Source: CAYNRE01 sp964399535
GTDB lineage: Bacteria > Planctomycetota > Planctomycetia > Pirellulales > CAYNRE01
NCBI GenBank assembly: GCA_964399535.1
Contig: CAYNRE010000009.1
Span: 372,001-436,000 of the forward strand
Length of the DNA: 64,000 nucleotides
Reading direction: 5' to 3'
Shown here: piece after piece, positions 18,066 to 27,600 of the stretch
How the letters are laid out: each line of letters opens with the position of its first letter
How positions within the stretch are numbered: position 1 is the first letter of the stretch
Notes under the pieces: generated by a model
What the model was told of the DNA's origin: nothing
Database searches by the model: none
The model's input: only the letters and a program-made list of their open reading frames with translations
Program-made: the position numbers and the translations under genes

Positions 18066-18620
18066 ATGAGATCGAGCCCATCGCTCATTTCGCCGTCCGG
18101 GAAATCGAATACCGCCTCCCAGCGAGGCTTCGATTCCCTTGCGCAAGAGGCCTATCTCAATCTCTGGCGAACCTACGACCGGCTGCGCATGCAGGAAGAT
18201 GCGCTGTTCGCCGAACACGATCTCACCGCGCAGCAGTACAACGCCCTGCGGTTGTTGCGGGCCCGGCATCCCGAGCCCATGCCCACGCTCAACCTGGCCG
18301 AGCGGCTCATCTCCCGCGCGCCCGACATCACCCGCTTGCTCGATCGCCTGGAGCAGCGGGGGCTAATCGTGCGTGAGCGTCCGCCCGAGAATCGCCGCTT
18401 GGTGCGTGTGGGCATTTCGGCCCGGGGGCTAGCTCTGTTGAACAAGCTCGATCAGCCGGTGCGCCGCTGCCACGAAGAACAACTAGGGCACCTGCCTGTC
18501 GGGCAACTCGAGCAATTGATCGAGTTGCTGCACGCCTGCCGGCGCCCCCACGAGCCCGAGGCCGGCGCCTGGGCCGTGCCTCCGGCCGATGCCACGCTTG
18601 GGCCTGCGCACCCGAGTTGA
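18066..18620 (+). CDS. MarR family transcriptional regulator
   Basis: A 184-residue winged-helix regulator. The helix-turn-helix region covers LTAQQYNALRLLRARHPEPM and the recognition part RAPDITRLLDRLEQRGLIVRE. The wing follows at RPPENRRLVRVGISARG. Helices at both ends would form the dimer. MarR proteins usually repress and are released by small phenolic or oxidising ligands. It lies 70 bp upstream of the flavin-halogenase-like gene in the same direction, so it probably controls itself and that enzyme. A palindromic candidate operator lies just upstream. The last 25 residues are Pro/Ala-rich and unconserved. Confidence 0.92.
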   Translation: MRSSPSLISPSGKSNTASQRGFDSLAQEAYLNLWRTYDRLRMQEDALFAEHDLTAQQYNALRLLRARHPEPMPTLNLAERLISRAPDITRLLDRLEQRGLIVRERPPENRRLVRVGISARGLALLNKLDQPVRRCHEEQLGHLPVGQLEQLIELLHACRRPHEPEAGAWAVPPADATLGPAHPS

Positions 18621-18690
18621 GCAAGTTGGCAGAAACGAACCAAATCGATTCCATTTCCATCACTCTAGATGCCTGCTGAGGTGCTTCCCG

Positions 18691-19971
18691 ATGACCACCG
18701 CTTATTCGACCGCCGGCGACCGGCGACCGATCGACGTTGCCGTGATCGGCGGAGGCCCGGCCGGTGCAACCGTTTCCACGTTGCTGGCCCAAGCGGGCCA
18801 TCGGGTCCAGCTCTTCGAGCGCGAGCATTTCCCCCGTTTTCACATTGGCGAATCGCTGATTCCCGAAACCTACTGGGTGCTGAAACGACTGAACATGCTC
18901 GACAAGCTACGGGCCAGCGGTTTCGTCAAGAAGCACAGCGTGCAGTTCGTGAGCCAGTCGGGGCGGCTCTCGGAGCCGTTTTACTTCATGGACCACAAGC
19001 CCCACGAATGCTCTCAGACCTGGCAAGTGCTCCGCAGCGAGTTCGACAAAATGATGCTCGACAATGCCCGCGAGCACGGTGTCGAAGCTTTCGAGGGCGT
19101 GCGAGTGCTCGAGGTGGCGCTGGAAGGCACGCGGGCCACCGGGCTAACGATTCTGGACGAAACCGGCCAACCACACGAAGTTCGGCCTAAGGTCATCGTC
19201 GATGCCAGCGGGCAAAGCTCGCTCATCGCCAGCCGGCTGAAGCTGCACGTGAAAGACGAGTACCTGAAAAAGGGCGCCCTGTGGACGTATTTCGAGGGGG
19301 CCTACCGCGACGCGGGACGCGACGAGGGGGCCACGATCGTGCTGCAAACCAAGAACAAACAGGGCTGGTTCTGGTACATCCCGCTGCACAACAACCTGGT
19401 CAGCGTGGGGGTCGTGAGCTCGTTCGAGTATCTGTTTTCCAAAGAGCGTGGCAGCGACTACGAAGCGATTTACCAGGAAGAACTGGATCGCTGCCCGGCC
19501 GTCCGCGAGCGGGTCGCCCTGGGCAAGCGCGTGGCCCCCTTCTACGCCACGAAAGACTACTCGTACCGGGCCAAACAGGCCGCCGGCGACGGCTGGGTGC
19601 TCGTCGGCGATGCCTTCGGTTTTCTCGATCCGCTGTATAGCTCGGGGGTGCTGCTGGCGCTGAAGTCGGGCCAATTGGCGGCCGACGCGATTCACGAGGC
19701 GCTCGTGGCGGGCGATACCTCGGCCGCCCGGCTGGGCGCCTGGAGCGAGAACTTCGTACGCGGCATGGAGCGCATGCGACGATTGGTGTGCGAGTACTAC
19801 GAGGGGTTGAGCTTCGGTGGCTTCGTCAAGAAACACCCCGATCTGAAGGGGCTGATTACCGATCTGCTCATCGGCGACCTGTTCGAAGACAAGGTCGACG
19901 CCCTGTTGGGCCCGCTCGACGAATTCCGCGCCGAGCAAGACCAGCGCCGCGCCGCGGCAGCCGCAAACTAG
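18691..19971 (+). CDS. FAD-dependent halogenase-like oxidoreductase
   Basis: A 426-residue flavoprotein. The Rossmann motif is VIGGGPAGATVSTLLAQAG near residues 14-32, followed by the E-R-E FAD-ribose region and HIGESLIP. Two halogenase signatures are intact: W-x-W-x-I-P at 226-231 (WFWYIP) and F-x-x-P-x-x-S-x-G at 311-319 (FLDPLYSSG). The segment GFVKK (77-81) supplies a Lys where halogenases carry the catalytic lysine; I favour Lys81. These features separate it from geranylgeranyl reductases of the same superfamily. It would chlorinate or brominate an electron-rich substrate using FADH2 and oxygen, and needs a flavin reductase that is not in the window. Substrate unknown. It follows marR by 70 bp. 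Catalytic activity is inferred. Confidence 0.8.
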   Translation: MTTAYSTAGDRRPIDVAVIGGGPAGATVSTLLAQAGHRVQLFEREHFPRFHIGESLIPETYWVLKRLNMLDKLRASGFVKKHSVQFVSQSGRLSEPFYFMDHKPHECSQTWQVLRSEFDKMMLDNAREHGVEAFEGVRVLEVALEGTRATGLTILDETGQPHEVRPKVIVDASGQSSLIASRLKLHVKDEYLKKGALWTYFEGAYRDAGRDEGATIVLQTKNKQGWFWYIPLHNNLVSVGVVSSFEYLFSKERGSDYEAIYQEELDRCPAVRERVALGKRVAPFYATKDYSYRAKQAAGDGWVLVGDAFGFLDPLYSSGVLLALKSGQLAADAIHEALVAGDTSAARLGAWSENFVRGMERMRRLVCEYYEGLSFGGFVKKHPDLKGLITDLLIGDLFEDKVDALLGPLDEFRAEQDQRRAAAAAN

Positions 19972-20031
19972 TTCAGCCGTGCCGGGTGCCAGGCAAGTTC
20001 GGCGACAACACTGGCCCCTGGGCTGGCTCGC

Positions 20032-21144
20032 CTACCTCAGGGCCAGCGGCCGCAGGGCAAAGCCCGCCGCCGTACCGCGAATTTTGTTGGTCACCGCGAC
20101 GTAGCAGAACTCCCACACCTGGTCCCGGGCCAGCTCTTCCAGGTAGTGAAACTCGGCGATATGCACCCCCTGCTCCACGAGCAGGTAGTCGTGCACCGGA
20201 ATGAACGATGTGCTTCCCTCGGGCGCCGGTGAAACTTCGACCCCGCTGGTGTCCGAGCCCAGCATGATCGCTCCCTGTTGGGCCACCAGCGTTTTGGCCG
20301 TGTCGAGCGTAATGCCCGCCGTGTCGTGAATTTTGAGCCGCTCGTGATCGGCGCCGCTGGCGCCCCAATAACGCAGGGAACCCGTGCGAACCAGCACCAC
20401 GTCGCCCGGACGCAGCTCGACCCCCTGGCGTTGGGCGGCGGCCTCGACGTCGGCGGGCGAAATCGGGTAACTGGCCGGCAGCGCGTCGACCCCCTTGAGT
20501 GCCGCGATGTCCAAGAGCACGCCCCGGGCAATAATGGGCGGGATGGTCGTGGCGTCGCATTTGCGCGGCCCGAAGTCGCCTCCCCAGTCGGCCTCGCGAA
20601 AGCCGTTGTACCAATGGTGGTCGGTTCCGGCCGTAATGTGGGCCAGCCCGTCGATCTGGGTCCCCACGTTGTCGCTAATGAACAGCGCGCAGCTATGCCA
20701 ACCGGTCAGCGCCGAATTCACGGCCGGCAGCGTGAAGGGATGGTCTTGCTGCCGCGCCACGCCTTCGGGCGAGCGGTAGCTCATCACCTCGCAAGGGTTG
20801 TGGCCCGGCCATTTGAAACTGGTGCGATCGTAGGCTACCCCCAGGTCGTAAACGCGCCCCTGGCGAACCAGCTCCAGCGCGGCCCGAACCGAATCGGGCG
20901 AAAGCGCGTTGAGCGAGCCGACCTCGTCGTCGTCACCCCAGACCCAGCCCCAGCCTCGGCCCGCTTGCCAACCCCGCGGTTCGGTCGGCGGGGCGGCTCG
21001 GTCGGCGCTCGCCGGTTCGCCTGAAGGACTGGCCCCCTGCGCCTGGGCCACGGTGCCCGATCGCTGCGCAGCTAACCAACCGAGCAGCATGCCCAGCGCA
21101 AGCACCAAGAGCCAGGTCGTTTGATTGCGGCGCAGAACGATCAT
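20032..21144 (-). CDS. cyclase family protein (kynurenine-formamidase-like fold), exported or membrane-anchored
   Basis: A 370-residue protein with an N-terminal hydrophobic helix (residues 11-30) and then a cyclase/KynB-like domain. The family metal motif H-x-G-T-H-x-D-x-x-x-H appears here as NVGTQIDGLAH: the two leading His positions are Asn and Gln, while Asp and the last His remain. The GTQ-x-D variant is also known from other uncharacterised members. Other family parts are visible: RGVLLDIAALKG, PGDVVLVRTGSLRYWG and GSDTSGVE. It likely hydrolyses an amide or lactone-like bond, but the substrate is unknown. It converges with the halogenase-like gene, whose end lies 60 bp away. Confidence 0.83.
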   Translation of the reverse strand: MIVLRRNQTTWLLVLALGMLLGWLAAQRSGTVAQAQGASPSGEPASADRAAPPTEPRGWQAGRGWGWVWGDDDEVGSLNALSPDSVRAALELVRQGRVYDLGVAYDRTSFKWPGHNPCEVMSYRSPEGVARQQDHPFTLPAVNSALTGWHSCALFISDNVGTQIDGLAHITAGTDHHWYNGFREADWGGDFGPRKCDATTIPPIIARGVLLDIAALKGVDALPASYPISPADVEAAAQRQGVELRPGDVVLVRTGSLRYWGASGADHERLKIHDTAGITLDTAKTLVAQQGAIMLGSDTSGVEVSPAPEGSTSFIPVHDYLLVEQGVHIAEFHYLEELARDQVWEFCYVAVTNKIRGTAAGFALRPLALR

Positions 21145-21416
21145 GGGCGGGGGCCTCCGGGCGGCCCGGTGTTGGCCGCCCGCGACAGAACCCTCCTCTG
21201 TCGCCGCCAGCCGCCGTTTGCCCGAGCCGGCGCGATTCTAACTGCCAGCACTGGGCTTCGCACCCCAGAGCCCGCCAGGCGGTCGCCGCGACCACCTCGG
21301 CCCGCGGGGCGGCTTGCCAGCAGGCCTCGAATAGCGAGAATACGAGCGCCCGAGCGCGCGCCGGCCCAGAATTTCGTGATTCGTCCGCCGGCCTTCAATC
21401 CTCAAGGAGTGTACCG

Positions 21417-21809
21417 ATGCAACGCGCGACCAAGTGTTGGGGCTGCTTCCTGGTAGCCGGAATCATCATCAGCCTGAGCCTGGGTTGCTCGTCGTCGGCC
21501 GATCAGGCAGCCGACACTTCCGCTCCCGAAACCGCCGGAACCGAGGCTTCGGTCGACGTGCAAATGGGCGAGCACGAAGACGCCTCTGACGAAGACGTGG
21601 CCGTCACCCTGGCCAAGCTGGCCGATGGTGACCGCGAGGCCGCCATTGCCCAGAAGATCTGCCCGGTGAGCGAACATGCGCTTGGTTCGATGGGCCTGCC
21701 GGTCAAGGTCGACGTCAAGGGGCGCGAAGTGTTCATCTGTTGCGAAGGTTGCCGAGACATGTTGGTTAAGGAACCCGAAAAGTTTCTGACCAATCTCGAG
21801 AAAGAATAG
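21417..21809 (+). CDS. small lipoprotein with a Cys-rich metal-binding domain
   Basis: A 130-residue protein. The leader IISLSLGC gives a lipobox with Cys24, so the mature protein is lipid-anchored in the envelope. A Glu/Asp-rich linker (about 25-75) precedes a small domain with ICPVSEHALGSMGLPVKV and FICCEGCRDMLVKEPEKFL. Cys spacing and the GxPxKVxVKGxxVFxCCxGC pattern resemble the YHS/TRASH-type heavy-metal-binding domains seen in copper-handling proteins. I infer binding of a soft metal; the metal is not known. The ribosome binding site aaggag precedes the ATG by seven bases. The gene is flanked downstream by a 31-bp tandem repeat. Confidence 0.85.
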   Translation: MQRATKCWGCFLVAGIIISLSLGCSSSADQAADTSAPETAGTEASVDVQMGEHEDASDEDVAVTLAKLADGDREAAIAQKICPVSEHALGSMGLPVKVDVKGREVFICCEGCRDMLVKEPEKFLTNLEKE

Positions 21810-21902
21810 CCGACTGCCACGCTGGGGCGGCCGAACTGGGCCGACCGCCACACTGGGGCGGCCGAACTGGGCCGACTGCCACGCTGGGGCGGCCGAACTG
21901 GG
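21810..21902. repeat. 31-bp tandem repeat, three copies plus a partial fourth
   Basis: Units start at 21810, 21841 and 21872. Copies 1 and 3 are identical (ccgactgccacgctggggcg then gccgaactggg); copy 2 differs at two positions. A partial fourth copy (ccgaccgcc) begins at 21903. The array starts at the base after the lipoprotein stop codon. A period of 31 is not a multiple of three, so it does not encode a peptide repeat. Confidence 0.9.
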
Positions 21903-22069
21903 CCGACCGCCGCGAGTGGTATCGGAAGGAGACTGCCACCAGGGGATGGCCGCTGGCGGCGAATCCCTGGCGGCGAATCGGTCGCGGCGGTGCCCCCGCG
22001 GCGAGGGTTCTTCCGCGCCACCACGGCCAAGCTGGCCGATTGCAGCCCGCCCAATTCGTCAACCGGCGG

Positions 22070-24388
22070 CTAGGGCAGCCACGACCAGACTTCAACACGC
22101 AGAAAGCGGAGCACGGGGCGAGCCAGGGCCCGCCAGAAATAGTCGGGCTTGATTACGATTCGGGCCCGGCCGGTCATCTCAGGCACGAGGTGGGGCTGCG
22201 GCGTATCGAAATCGGCGTAGACCCAGATGTACCGGGATTCGTCGCCGGTCCCGGCGGTTTCGGCCATCACCTCGCGGTCGGTCCGCACGCGATCGATCTC
22301 CAGCCGCCGGCCATCCAGGGCGATCATCGATTTTCCGGTCACCCGGCCGCGAACAAGGCCGCCGTGCAACCCCCAGAAGCGCAGGTGCACTTCCTGCCCG
22401 GGCTGAACATAAGCGGCGGCATCTTCCATGGCGGCGATTTCAGCTCGTAGGTGCCCGGTATCCTGCACCACGGTGACTAATTCGCCCGGTTCCAGGTAGG
22501 TGCCCAGGCGCGATTCCACATGGGTGGTCACAATCCGGCCGCCAATCGGGGCGACGAGCCGGGTCCGGCCGAGCTGTTGCTCGTAGTGATTGGCTTCCGA
22601 GGTGAGCCGGGCAACCTCGGCCTCGGCGGCGCGAATCTCTTCAGGGCGCGTGCCGGCTTCCAGCTTGGTCAATTCCTCCTTGGCGGCGAGGTACATTTTC
22701 TGGGAGGAATCGCGCTCGAACTGCACGTTGGCCAGTTCGGCGGGGCTGACCGTCCCGGTGCGCTCCAGTCCCTCGATGCGGACCAGTTCGCGTTCGTAGT
22801 ATTCGAGTCGCACCGAGGCCAGCTCCATTTTCTGGCGGGCTGCCTCGATGTCTTCGGTGCGCGGCCCCGCCATGAGCAAATCAAGTTGTGCCTGAGCCGC
22901 CTCGAGCGCGTGGCGCGTGGTGTCGAGCTGGGCTTGCAGCGTACTGCCGTCGATTCGGGCCACCAGGTCGCCCGCCTCGACGTGGTCGCCTTCGCGGTGG
23001 GGAAGCTCGACGATTTCGCCCGCGACCTGCGCCCGCACGCCGTACTCCTGGGCGGGAATGAGCCGGAAGTCGCCCCCCACTTCATGGTTGTAGGGAATAA
23101 AGCCGCAGGCCACGATGCCCGCCAACAGGGCCAGCCGAAGGGGCCAGCGGATGTACCACTTGCCGCCGCCGCGTACCAGCCATCGCACCGGACTGAAGCT
23201 CATTGCCTTGCTCCCCAGCTCATCGGAAAACCAGAGTCCGACCAGCGTAATTCCCAAGAGGGCCCCCGGGCCCTTCATTTGCGAGGTCAACAGCCAACCG
23301 CCGCCGCCGATCAACAACACCGCCAACAGGGCGTCCCAGCTCCAGCAGGCCAGCCCGTACCAACGAAACCAGAGCCGCTTTTCCGGCGGCAAGGCCTCGG
23401 GCATGGTTTCGCCCAGCAGCCAAGAGGCGGCCAGGGCCTTGGCTCGCTCCATCAAGCGATATTCCTTGGTGTAGAAGCAGAGCATCGCGTACGCGTCGCT
23501 GCGGGCCAGCGGGTTAAAGCGCAACAACACCCCCAGCACGCAGTGCGGAATCACCAGCAGGAAGAAATTCCCGATCACCGACCGTGGCGCGGCCAGGGCC
23601 CAGGCCAACAGCGAAAGCGAGCCCACCAGGAACTGCGACCAGATGCCCAGACTAAGCACGGTCCATTGTTGGCCCGAGGTCATCCGCGACAACGAGTCGC
23701 CGGCGTCGAGGTCGAAGTAGGGCAGCACGTGGCGTTCGACGCGCATGCGGAAACCGCGGACCCGGCCCCCAAAGGCCCGCACGGCCATGCCCATCAATAA
23801 CGCTCGCGGCAGGCTGACGGCCACCAGCACCATTGCCAGGAAAACCACGATTCGTTGCCAAAACTGCGTCCTGTCGGTCAACCAGAGAATGTCGGACGTG
23901 TAGCGGTCGAACTGCTGAACCATAATCACCGCGCCCAAGAGCGACATGCCGGCCAACACGATCAGCCAGTACGGGTTCAGAATCCAACCAAACAACAGCG
24001 CCAGCCAGTCGAAAAAATGATTGATGCTGGCTCCGGGGTCGTCGGCTGAAAGCGGTGCGATGACCGGCCCCGCCTGGCCACCTTTGTGCTGCGGCCGCGC
24101 CGCCGGAATCGCCTCGGCCGCCGGATCGGGCTCCACGACCAACAGCCCGTAATCGTGCAACTGGCGCAGAAACGCGGCCAGGTGTTGGGGGTCGACCGGA
24201 TGACCCAAGCGAGCCGACCATTCGCTGGCCAGCGCTTCGATCGTGTGCTGGCCGTCGATCAGGTCCAGCAGTTGGCGCTCCTCCCATCCCAGCAGAAACG
24301 CTTCGCCGCTGGCCAGGTCGCGCAGCACGAATTGGCGCGGTCCGATTCGGATCAACTCGGCGTCGCGGCGCAAGCGGGGAGGCATCAT
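22070..24388 (-). CDS. PqqD-like / inactive M50 peptidase-like / HlyD adaptor fusion membrane protein
   Basis: A 772-residue protein in three parts. Residues 10-88 form a PqqD-like winged-helix domain. Residues about 135-430 form a membrane domain with the layout of M50 site-2 proteases fused to secretion adaptors. The C-terminal part has two half-lipoyl motifs (VRAQVAGEIVELPHREGDHV and RLVAPIGGRIVTTHVE) around a long coiled coil (about 490-620). The zinc motif HExxH is replaced by RALLM (195-199), while the FGG turn (206-208) and the distal Asp (298, NPLARSDAY) remain, so I infer a protease-dead scaffold. Such proteins act with export machines, but no ABC or RND partner lies nearby. I chose the first of two adjacent ATG codons. 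Confidence 0.82.
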   Translation of the reverse strand: MMPPRLRRDAELIRIGPRQFVLRDLASGEAFLLGWEERQLLDLIDGQHTIEALASEWSARLGHPVDPQHLAAFLRQLHDYGLLVVEPDPAAEAIPAARPQHKGGQAGPVIAPLSADDPGASINHFFDWLALLFGWILNPYWLIVLAGMSLLGAVIMVQQFDRYTSDILWLTDRTQFWQRIVVFLAMVLVAVSLPRALLMGMAVRAFGGRVRGFRMRVERHVLPYFDLDAGDSLSRMTSGQQWTVLSLGIWSQFLVGSLSLLAWALAAPRSVIGNFFLLVIPHCVLGVLLRFNPLARSDAYAMLCFYTKEYRLMERAKALAASWLLGETMPEALPPEKRLWFRWYGLACWSWDALLAVLLIGGGGWLLTSQMKGPGALLGITLVGLWFSDELGSKAMSFSPVRWLVRGGGKWYIRWPLRLALLAGIVACGFIPYNHEVGGDFRLIPAQEYGVRAQVAGEIVELPHREGDHVEAGDLVARIDGSTLQAQLDTTRHALEAAQAQLDLLMAGPRTEDIEAARQKMELASVRLEYYERELVRIEGLERTGTVSPAELANVQFERDSSQKMYLAAKEELTKLEAGTRPEEIRAAEAEVARLTSEANHYEQQLGRTRLVAPIGGRIVTTHVESRLGTYLEPGELVTVVQDTGHLRAEIAAMEDAAAYVQPGQEVHLRFWGLHGGLVRGRVTGKSMIALDGRRLEIDRVRTDREVMAETAGTGDESRYIWVYADFDTPQPHLVPEMTGRARIVIKPDYFWRALARPVLRFLRVEVWSWLP

Positions 24389-24690
24389 CGAAACGCAACT
24401 TGGGGAAAAGCGACTGGCCCAGACGGGTCCGTCGGGGGCGGGAGAGGATGGCAACCGATCGCCCGCCCGGCGGCGCCAGGCGAGTCGAAAAGGCCCCGCT
24501 TCCATCCTAAATCGAGACCCCCTCTGGTCCAAGCATTGCCTTGGCCTCCGCAACAGCCCGGCGCGAAGGCCCCCCGGCCGCAGCCCCCAAAACCGCCGGC
24601 ACTCCCGGGCGAAATACGACACCTATCCCGTGTTGCCAAAGAGACTTACCGCGCTCGGGTACGGACCAGGCCCAAGGCGCCCCTCGGGGG
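24389..24690. other. intergenic region, no gene seen
   Basis: About 300 bases between two minus-strand genes. Short open frames are Arg/Pro-rich with no domain. It should contain the promoter of the M50/HlyD fusion gene; I see no clear element. Confidence 0.45.
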
Positions 24691-27600
24691 CTACGGGGCA
24701 TCGGGCAGACGACGTGCCTGCGGGTCGTCTGGCGGACGATCGAGCACCAAGAGCGCGAACAGGTCGCGCATTTCCCGGGGGCTGAGTTGTTTCTCCAGTC
24801 CTTCGGGCATTAGCGATAGCTCGCTGGGAATCAGCTCTTCGACCTGGTCGCGAGGGACACTCTCGACCCGCCCACCCGGCAGCTTAAGCGTGACCCGCTG
24901 GGGCGAGTTCTCGACCAGCAGACCGGCGAGCACGCGGCCGTCGCCCGTCAGCAGGGTCCAGGCCTGATAGGCGGGGCCGATCACCAGGCTGGGGTCGATC
25001 ACGTTCGAAAGCAACTGCTCGAACGAGTTGCGGCCGTTGCCGGTCAGGTCGGGCCCCACTTCTTCGCCTTGGCCGTGCAAGCGGTGGCACTGCGCACACG
25101 ACTTGCGAAACACCTCCCAGCCAGCCGCGGCCTCGCCACGCTCGGCCCTGAGCAACTCCCGCACCTGGTTCACCGTAGCTTCCCGGGCCGGGTCGCGCCC
25201 GGTGCGAATGCTGCCGAAGCGGGCCCGAGCGCGTTCGCGAATCTCGTCGTCCTCGCTGAGCGCCAGTTTGCGCAAGTGATAAGCCAAGAGCGGCGCGGGG
25301 GGGAACCGTCCCTCGTCGATGGCATCCAACAGCGCGGTCGCCCAGGCCGGCTCTTCCGTCAATAGATCGAGCAGTTGCGCGCGAAGCCGGCCAGGGACGG
25401 TTTCGTAGCGATCCAACAGCAGCCGGGCATCGGCCGGGCGATTGAGTCGCGCCAGTTGCACCAAGGCGGTCGCCCGTAGCGGATCGTCGGTCGCCTCCCC
25501 CCCGGTCACGAGCGAGAGTGCCAACTCAGCGGCCGCCGGGTCGGCGCCCGCGAGCAGTGTTTCCAAGGCCGCCCCCCGCACGGTTGGCTCGATCGAGTCG
25601 TCGGTGACCATCCCGCGAAGTGCTTGCTGCGCCGGGGCCGAACCGGTCGTGGCCGACCAGAGCAGCCCGGGAAGATGCAGTGGATCGCTGGGAGGGCGGT
25701 CGAGCGCCCGCTGGGCGAGCGCTGCCAGATGCCGGTCGAACCCGGCCGCGACGTCGGCCGAGAGCCGATCTTGGCGGCGCCGGGCCGCCAACTCGATCCA
25801 GGCCGCGGCCGCGACCTGGGGCGCCGGCTCGATCGACTCGGCCAACCCGGCGAGCAACCGCCCGGCCGCCTCGGCCGCGCCGGGGCCGGCGTCGCTGAGC
25901 CGCTCGATCGTTCGCGGAACCAAATCGCGCCAGGCCGGGGCGGCACCGCCGTTGGCCAGAATCCGCGCGACCCAAGCGTCGCCTTCCTGAGGCAATCGGG
26001 GCAACAGGTTTTGCCACACGATTGCCGGCACGACGGGGTCATCGCCACAGGATTCGGCGGCGTCGGCCAGCCACTCCAGGGTGCTGTTGCCGGCGATTTT
26101 TCCGGCGGCGATGGCCATTTGCAGTAGAACCCGTGGGTCGGGGTCGCGGCGGCGGCGCTCGAGCACGGCAGCCACGTTGTGGTCGACCTGCCCCGCGCTG
26201 CCCGCCGCCCGAACACCCCAGGCGCGCAGGGCAGGATCGGCGTTTTCGAGCAGTTTCACCTGGAAGTTTGGCGGCAGCGGCCCCGCGCCGACCAGGGCGA
26301 AAAGAGCGGCCAAACGCGTCTTTCGCGAGGCACCGGCGCTGAGCACCAGCGCTTGAAGATCGTCGCGCACCTCTCCACAGCGGCGCTCGGCCAAGAGCCG
26401 CTGGGCCCGGTCGCGGTAATAGCGACCGGGTTGACTCAGGGCAGCCAACAGCGCCTGGTCGTCGGCCTGGGCCAGATGGTGAACCGGGGCCCGCGGCGCG
26501 TCGCCGTAGCGCAGGCGGTAGAGCCGGCCTCGTCCTCGTTCGATGCCCTCGGGATCGCGCCGAGCATCTTGATAACAGTGATAGCGATCGTACCAATCGA
26601 GAATGTAGAGGCAGCCATCGGGCCCCTCTTGCTGCGAGACCGGCATGAACCAGGCATCGTTGGCCACCAGCAAGTCGGGCTCGGCCAGGCCCTGGTACGT
26701 GGCTCCGCGCGGCTCGAGCCGATCGACGTTGAGGCAGCCTCCGTGGATGTTGCCCATCAGCAGCCGGTCGCGGTACTCGGCCGGGAAAGCATCGCCATCG
26801 AAGTAACACAGGCCGCAGTAGGCGGCCTTCTGGTGCAGGTGATCCACGATCGACCCTTGGCGCCAGGCGTAGGGGGGCGCCGCGCCGGCCTGGCGCAGAT
26901 ACTGACCGGTTTCAACCACGTGCCACAGGTGATCGATCACGCACGCGCTCAAAAACGCGCTTCCCTCGTCGTCCCAGGCCAGGCCCCAGGGATTGCTTGT
27001 GCCCTCACAGAACAGCTCAAACCGCCGGCTGCGCGGCTCGACGCGCCATACGGCGCAAGTAAAGCGGTATTCACGATCGTCCTGCCGCACCACGCTGGGG
27101 TTGAAGACACCGTTGAGGCCGTAGAGCCAGCCATCGGGCCCCCAGCCCAGGGCGCTGGGGAGCTCGTGAACGTCGCGGCGGCCGAAGCCGGTTACCACCA
27201 CCTCGCGGCGGTCGGCTTTCAGATCGCCGTCGTCGTCGGCCAGAAACAACAGATCGGGGGCGTTGGCCACCCACACCCCGCCGTAGCCCACGGCGATACC
27301 CGAGGGAATGTTGAGCCCCTCGGCAAACAGCGTGACCCGGTCGACCCGCCCGTCGCGGTCGGTGTCTTCCAGCACCTTGACGCGGTCTTGGCCCGGCCCC
27401 TCTTCGAGCCGGGGATACTCCAGGCTTTCGGTTACCCAGATGCGGCCCTGGTCGTCGAAGGTCATGGCCACGGGATTGATCAGGTCGGGCTCGGCCGCCA
27501 CCAGTTCGACCTGGAAGCCGGGGGGGACGCTCATGCGGGCAATGGCCTCGGCTGGCTCCAGGGCCGGCCCCGGCGGAACATCCTGATGATGCGGCAAACG

